DNA of 8,767 nucleotides, taken from CAYWTX01 sp964461295. GTDB taxonomy: Bacteria; Planctomycetota; Phycisphaerae; SM23-33. The notes beneath the pieces were generated by a model that saw only the letters and a list, made by a program, of their open reading frames with translations, was not told the DNA's origin and did not search any database. The first letter of the stretch is position 1. Each line of letters starts with the position of its first letter. Location: assembly GCA_964461295.1 (NCBI GenBank), contig CAYWTX010000020.1, positions 1-8,767 of the forward strand. The letters run 5' to 3'. The position numbers and the translations under genes were made by a program. This document shows, one piece after another, positions 5,715-8,767 of this stretch.

Positions 5715-5849
5715 CGGGTGTGGAGTTGGGAGCATCTCAGTCAGCGGCGGGCTCCACGTGGCTGTTGCACCAAATGCTGTTGTCGCGCAAAGCCTGGGTG
5801 TCGGGGTTCAATGCCCGGAAGCGGTTTTGTGGATCGAGAGGCTTCGGCC

Positions 5850-7949
5850 ATGGAGCATGGGGATCCGCAGATGTCGGCACGCAAGGCGGGGAGGGCTCCG
5901 GTGGGGGTACCGCCGCCGGCGTCCTCCGGCCTGACTGCCGTGCAGGCGGCCTCACCGAGCCCCGACGTTGACCCATACCAGTACTTCTGCCAACAGGTCA
6001 GCCGGTTCGCCCAAGGCGCCGTCGTGGTCGCCTCCTCCTTCGACAGCGGATCGGGCAGTCTGTGCATCCGCGGCGTGGAGGGCCTGACGGCCGCCAAGCG
6101 GAAGGCGGTGGAAGCGGCCCTGGGCGGAAGGCTTGTCGGCCTGACGTTGACAGGCCTGCCGCCGAAGGCACGGGACATCCTGTCCACCGGGAGATTCCAC
6201 AGGACCGAAGGGGGCCCGCGGGCGGCTTTCCTGGGCCAAGTGTCGCCGGACGTATGGCGCAAACTGGAGGACCTCCCGGATAGTCTGGAGGCCCACGCGG
6301 TCGGCATGAGGCGAGGCGACAAGCTGCTGGGCTGTCTCACCATCCTCAGCACGCGCCCCGACACGTTGAACTCGGCGGCGATCGAGGCGTTGGCCAACGT
6401 GGCCGCCGTCGCCCTGGAGCGCAAGCAGAATTCGGACGCCCTGCGCCACTCCGAGGGCAGGCTGGGGGCGATCCTGGCGGCGATGCACGACCCGCTGCTC
6501 GTGTTCGATCTGAGCGGGCGCATCCTGTTCGTCAGCATCCCCGAGAGCGAATCCCACCTTCGGCCCCGGCAGATGCTTGGGCGGCTGTACTCCGAACTGT
6601 TTCCCCCGGACGTGGATAGGCTCTTCCAGCATGCCTTGCAGCAGTGCCGCGAAGGCAACGCGGCCGAGTACGACTACTCGCTGCCGATCGGCGGGCGTCA
6701 GCAATGGTGCTCGGCCAAGCTTTCGCCGATGTTCGACGGCGGGCGGATCGTGGGGGCCGTGGCCGTGGTCCGCAACATCACGGAGCGCAAGCGGCTGGAG
6801 GCGCAGGTGATCCAATCGCAGAAGATGGAGGCCGTGGGGCAGTTGGCGGGGGGAATCGCCCACGACTTCCGCAACCAGCTCACGGTCATTCGCGGCTACA
6901 GCGAAATGCTTCTTCGCCGGGGGATGAAGTCGGCGAAGAGCCGCGAGCAAGTTCGCGAAATCCTCAAGGCGGCGAACCGCTCCTCGTGCCTGGCCGAGCA
7001 GCTCCTGTCCTTCAGCCATCAGGGCGACCTTCAGCCCCGCACCGTGTCGCTGCGCGAGCAGGTGGACGATCTGGCCAAGGCCCTGCACCGGTTGATCGGG
7101 GAGGACATCCGCCTGAGCGTCGCGCATCGCTCGGACAGTTGCGTGGCCAAGGTGGACCCGCAGCGCTTCCAGCAGGCCGTCATGAACCTGGCGATCAACG
7201 CCCGCGACGCGATGCCGCGCGGCGGCAGCCTGGTGATCGAGACCGGGCGCCGCACGCTGGAGCCGCGGGCGGCCGAGGCCCTGGGCGGCCGCGGCGGCCA
7301 ATACGTCAGCGTCACCGTCACCGATTCGGGCGTGGGCATGGATCCGGCGACGCTGGCCCGCGCGTTCGAACCGTTCTTCACGACCAAGCCGGCGGGCTGG
7401 GGCACCGGACTGGGGCTGTCGCTGGTGTACGGCTTTGTCCGCCAGAGCGGCGGGCTCATCGAGTGCGACAGCACCGTTGGCGCGGGCACGCGCATCCGGC
7501 TGCACTTCCCCGCCGTCTCCGGCCCGGCCGAGGCGGCGACCGCGGAGGCGGCGACCGCCGTGCCCGGAGGCAGCGAGCGGATCCTGATCGTGGAGGACGA
7601 CCCCAACGTGCGGAAGTTGCTGGCCGGCTGGCTCACGGAAGCGGGGTACCATGTGCGTGCGAAGGCGGACCCCTCGGCCGCGGTGAAGTCGCTCGCCGCG
7701 GCGCCCGGCAGAGCGGATGTGCTGATCTCCGACGTGGTGCTGCCGGGGATGACCGGCACGGAGTTGGCCTCGCGGGCCCAAGCCGTTCTGCCGAACCTTG
7801 CGGTGCTCTACGTTTCGGGCTACTGCGGCAAGGATCTTCTCCGCCGGGGAGTGGAGATCCCTTCAGCGGCGATGCTGGTCAAGCCGTTCAGCCGGGCCGT
7901 GCTGCTCGCCCGCCTTCGCGACTTGCTGGAGGGGCGAGCTCGTTCTTGA
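5850..7949 (+). CDS. Soluble hybrid histidine kinase: GAF-PAS-HisKA-HATPase-receiver
   Basis: This 699-residue sensor kinase has no signal peptide or membrane segment, so it senses a cytoplasmic cue. Domains in order are a GAF-like domain (about 45-190), PAS (about 200-310, ending NITERKRLE), HisKA with H338 in IAHDFRNQL, an HATPase domain and a C-terminal receiver (about 575-695). The HATPase has N-box N446/N450, DSGVGM (492-497), FEPFFTTK (506-513) and GTGLGL (518-523). The receiver is complete: E582-D583-D584, phospho-acceptor D628, S656 and K678. Phosphate may pass from H338 to D628, or to the neighbouring HTH-receiver; no histidine phosphotransfer domain is visible. The usual Asn three residues after the His is Arg here. 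The start at 5850 follows GAGAGG by eight bases; ATGs at 5811 (712 residues) and 5871 are alternatives. The first 40 residues are Pro/Ala-rich and probably disordered. It is divergent from the pseudo-receiver gene. Confidence 0.92.
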   Translation: MEHGDPQMSARKAGRAPVGVPPPASSGLTAVQAASPSPDVDPYQYFCQQVSRFAQGAVVVASSFDSGSGSLCIRGVEGLTAAKRKAVEAALGGRLVGLTLTGLPPKARDILSTGRFHRTEGGPRAAFLGQVSPDVWRKLEDLPDSLEAHAVGMRRGDKLLGCLTILSTRPDTLNSAAIEALANVAAVALERKQNSDALRHSEGRLGAILAAMHDPLLVFDLSGRILFVSIPESESHLRPRQMLGRLYSELFPPDVDRLFQHALQQCREGNAAEYDYSLPIGGRQQWCSAKLSPMFDGGRIVGAVAVVRNITERKRLEAQVIQSQKMEAVGQLAGGIAHDFRNQLTVIRGYSEMLLRRGMKSAKSREQVREILKAANRSSCLAEQLLSFSHQGDLQPRTVSLREQVDDLAKALHRLIGEDIRLSVAHRSDSCVAKVDPQRFQQAVMNLAINARDAMPRGGSLVIETGRRTLEPRAAEALGGRGGQYVSVTVTDSGVGMDPATLARAFEPFFTTKPAGWGTGLGLSLVYGFVRQSGGLIECDSTVGAGTRIRLHFPAVSGPAEAATAEAATAVPGGSERILIVEDDPNVRKLLAGWLTEAGYHVRAKADPSAAVKSLAAAPGRADVLISDVVLPGMTGTELASRAQAVLPNLAVLYVSGYCGKDLLRRGVEIPSAAMLVKPFSRAVLLARLRDLLEGRARS
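7527..7556 (+). repeat. Two tandem 15-bp units in the kinase linker
   Basis: Two in-frame units encode AEAAT twice (residues 560-569), in the linker between the HATPase and receiver domains. The units differ only at the third base of the first codon, which suggests replication slippage. The repeat is likely to affect only linker length. Confidence 0.7.
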
Positions 7950-8042
7950 ACCTCGCCTGGCGCTGAGCGGCACGAACACGGGGGGCGCTGGCGGCGAGCG
8001 AACGTGGCGTCGTTCACGGCAACCCTTGCCTCGATCGGGGGT

Positions 8043-8051
8043 TGGTATATC
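8043..8051 (+). promoter_or_regulatory. Candidate extended -10 element before the secreted protein gene
   Basis: TATATC (8046-8051) is preceded directly by TGG, which fits an extended -10 (TGn) motif. The only -35-like hexamer nearby, TTGCCT (8026-8031), is 14 bases away, too close for a normal promoter. Transcription would begin near 8058, about 80 bases before the ATG at 8137. Confidence 0.3.
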
Positions 8052-8136
8052 CGTGAGCGGCGCGGCGCCCGCGACGGCTGCCCTACCGGCCAGGGGGCAG
8101 ACGTCTTTCACCTCCGGCCGCTATGGAGAGACGCAG

Positions 8137-8767
8137 ATGAGGCGGATAGGAATCCTGCTGTGTGCGTTGGCTGCGCTGTCGTTGGCAAGCGGGGCCGCCT
8201 TGGCCGCGGGCAGGAAGGGCAAGCCGGCCGGCAATGCGAAGCCCGTCAAGGCGGCGGCGAAGCCGGCGGCCGCGACGAAGAGTCCGATCCCTGGCGACAT
8301 CCCCGATGTTCACGTCTCCCTGCCGGATCTCCAGACCGTGCTGACGTCGGAGATCAAACTCGCCGACGACCAGAAGGCCGGGCTCGGCGCGAAAATCGCC
8401 GCCGCCCAGGCCACACTGGCCAAGTGGGACAAGGACAACGCCGCACGCCGCGACGCGGGGATCGCCGCCCTGGAGAAGGCACGCGAAGGCGCCGACAGCG
8501 CCGCCAGCGACGCCGCCATGGCCAAGGTCCAGGCCTTCCAAGCCGAGCGCGAGAAGCTCGAGGCCGACCAGCAGGCCGAGGCCCTGTCGGTCCTCTCCGA
8601 GGACCAAAGGGCCGCATGGCAGGGATACAAGCTCTACGCCGGTCTGCTTTCGATGTTCGGAAGGTTTGACCTGGACCTCGGCCAGATGGAGAAGATGCGG
8701 GGCCTGGCGGGCGCGACGGCCAAGGATCTTGCCGGCGCCGCCGACGAGGCGGCCAAGGCCGACGCGC
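8137..8767 (+). CDS. Secreted alpha-helical protein with LTxxQ-like motifs (Spy/CpxP-like), 3' end beyond window
   Basis: The frame is open from ATG 8137 to the right edge, so 210 residues are visible. GGAG at 8125-8128, eight bases before the ATG, supports the start. Residues 1-23 are a clear Sec signal peptide: MRR, a hydrophobic core, and ALA just before a likely cleavage site. A Lys/Ala/Pro-rich, probably disordered segment follows (24-50). The rest is highly charged and Ala-rich with long helices, probably coiled coil (about 72-150). LADDQKAGL (75-83) and LSEDQRAAW (153-161) resemble the paired LTxxQ motifs of Spy/CpxP-type periplasmic proteins, which act as chaperones or as modulators of sensor kinases. 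The resemblance is motif-level only, and I do not recognise an exact family. The gene follows the hybrid kinase by 187 bases with its own candidate promoter, so co-regulation is possible but not shown. Confidence 0.75.
   Translation, partial: MRRIGILLCALAALSLASGAALAAGRKGKPAGNAKPVKAAAKPAAATKSPIPGDIPDVHVSLPDLQTVLTSEIKLADDQKAGLGAKIAAAQATLAKWDKDNAARRDAGIAALEKAREGADSAASDAAMAKVQAFQAEREKLEADQQAEALSVLSEDQRAAWQGYKLYAGLLSMFGRFDLDLGQMEKMRGLAGATAKDLAGAADEAAKADA

Larger units (their letters stand above)
5307..5849. other. Divergent control region between the pseudo-receiver and hybrid kinase genes
   Basis: No convincing gene lies here; the open frames crossing it lack family-like sequence and ribosome binding sites. 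It holds candidate promoters for both genes, a 13-bp dyad in the pseudo-receiver leader, an 86-nt palindrome and a smaller hairpin. Bases about 5451-5520 are clearly richer in A+T than the surroundings, as expected of a promoter region. The stretch 5715-5849 is taken as the kinase 5' leader. Confidence 0.6.

Noticed and set aside
5718..5849. GTG at 5718 as the hybrid kinase start
   Set aside because: The added residues are Cys/Arg-rich and unlike a sensor domain, there is no good ribosome binding site, and the best candidate promoter would start transcription at about 5721.
5952..7781. 609-codon minus-strand frame opposite the hybrid kinase
   Set aside because: Its composition (Arg, Gly, His, Ala-rich) is typical of antisense shadows, while the plus-strand frame contains every kinase motif.
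8004..8669. 221-codon plus-strand frame overlapping the secreted protein gene
   Set aside because: It is Arg/Gly-rich with no recognisable domain. The overlapping frame from 8137 has a ribosome binding site and a clean signal peptide.

Overview
This is a high-G+C bacterial window. It carries two genes cut by the window edges, one complete comM gene, and a compact signal-transduction cluster. The likely source is a planctomycete-type bacterium. That is an inference from the very high G+C, a GH106-like cytoplasmic glycosidase, an excisionase/MerR-type HTH fused in front of a receiver domain, and a soluble GAF-PAS hybrid kinase. Nothing in the sequence proves the taxon.

Layout: (1) 1-1982, minus strand: a glycoside hydrolase related to family 106 (alpha-L-rhamnosidase-like), running off the left edge. 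(2) 1983-2282: a divergent intergenic region with candidate promoters on both strands, a 9-bp inverted repeat before the glycosidase, and a 6+1+6 palindrome inside the candidate comM promoter. (3) 2283-3932, plus strand: comM (YifB family), with an unusual low-complexity insertion that holds a DNA palindrome. (4) 3933-4164: a convergent gap with hairpins, one a plausible terminator for the minus-strand gene. (5) 4165-4731, minus: an HTH-receiver regulator. (6) 4893-5306, minus: a small single-domain receiver with Asn in place of the phospho-accepting Asp. (7) 5307-5849: a 543-base divergent control region with candidate promoters on both strands and an 86-nt palindromic element. (8) 5850-7949, plus: a soluble GAF-PAS-HisKA-HATPase-receiver hybrid histidine kinase. 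(9) 8137-8767, plus: a secreted alpha-helical protein with LTxxQ-like motifs, cut by the right edge.

Items 5 to 8 look like one signalling locus. The hybrid kinase is divergent from a pseudo-receiver gene, followed 161 nt later on the same strand by a DNA-binding receiver with complete phosphorylation chemistry. A reasonable reading is that the kinase signals to the HTH-receiver regulator, and that the pseudo-receiver tunes this as a phosphorylation-independent partner or decoy. The secreted protein downstream of the kinase weakly resembles Spy/CpxP-type periplasmic proteins and could belong to the same response. These links rest on gene order only.

The points most worth following are the pseudo-receiver, the long palindrome between the divergent signalling genes, the TGGCACCC motif shared by that palindrome and a dyad in the pseudo-receiver leader, and the palindrome-bearing insertion in ComM. 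I see no tRNA, rRNA, CRISPR array or transposase gene.
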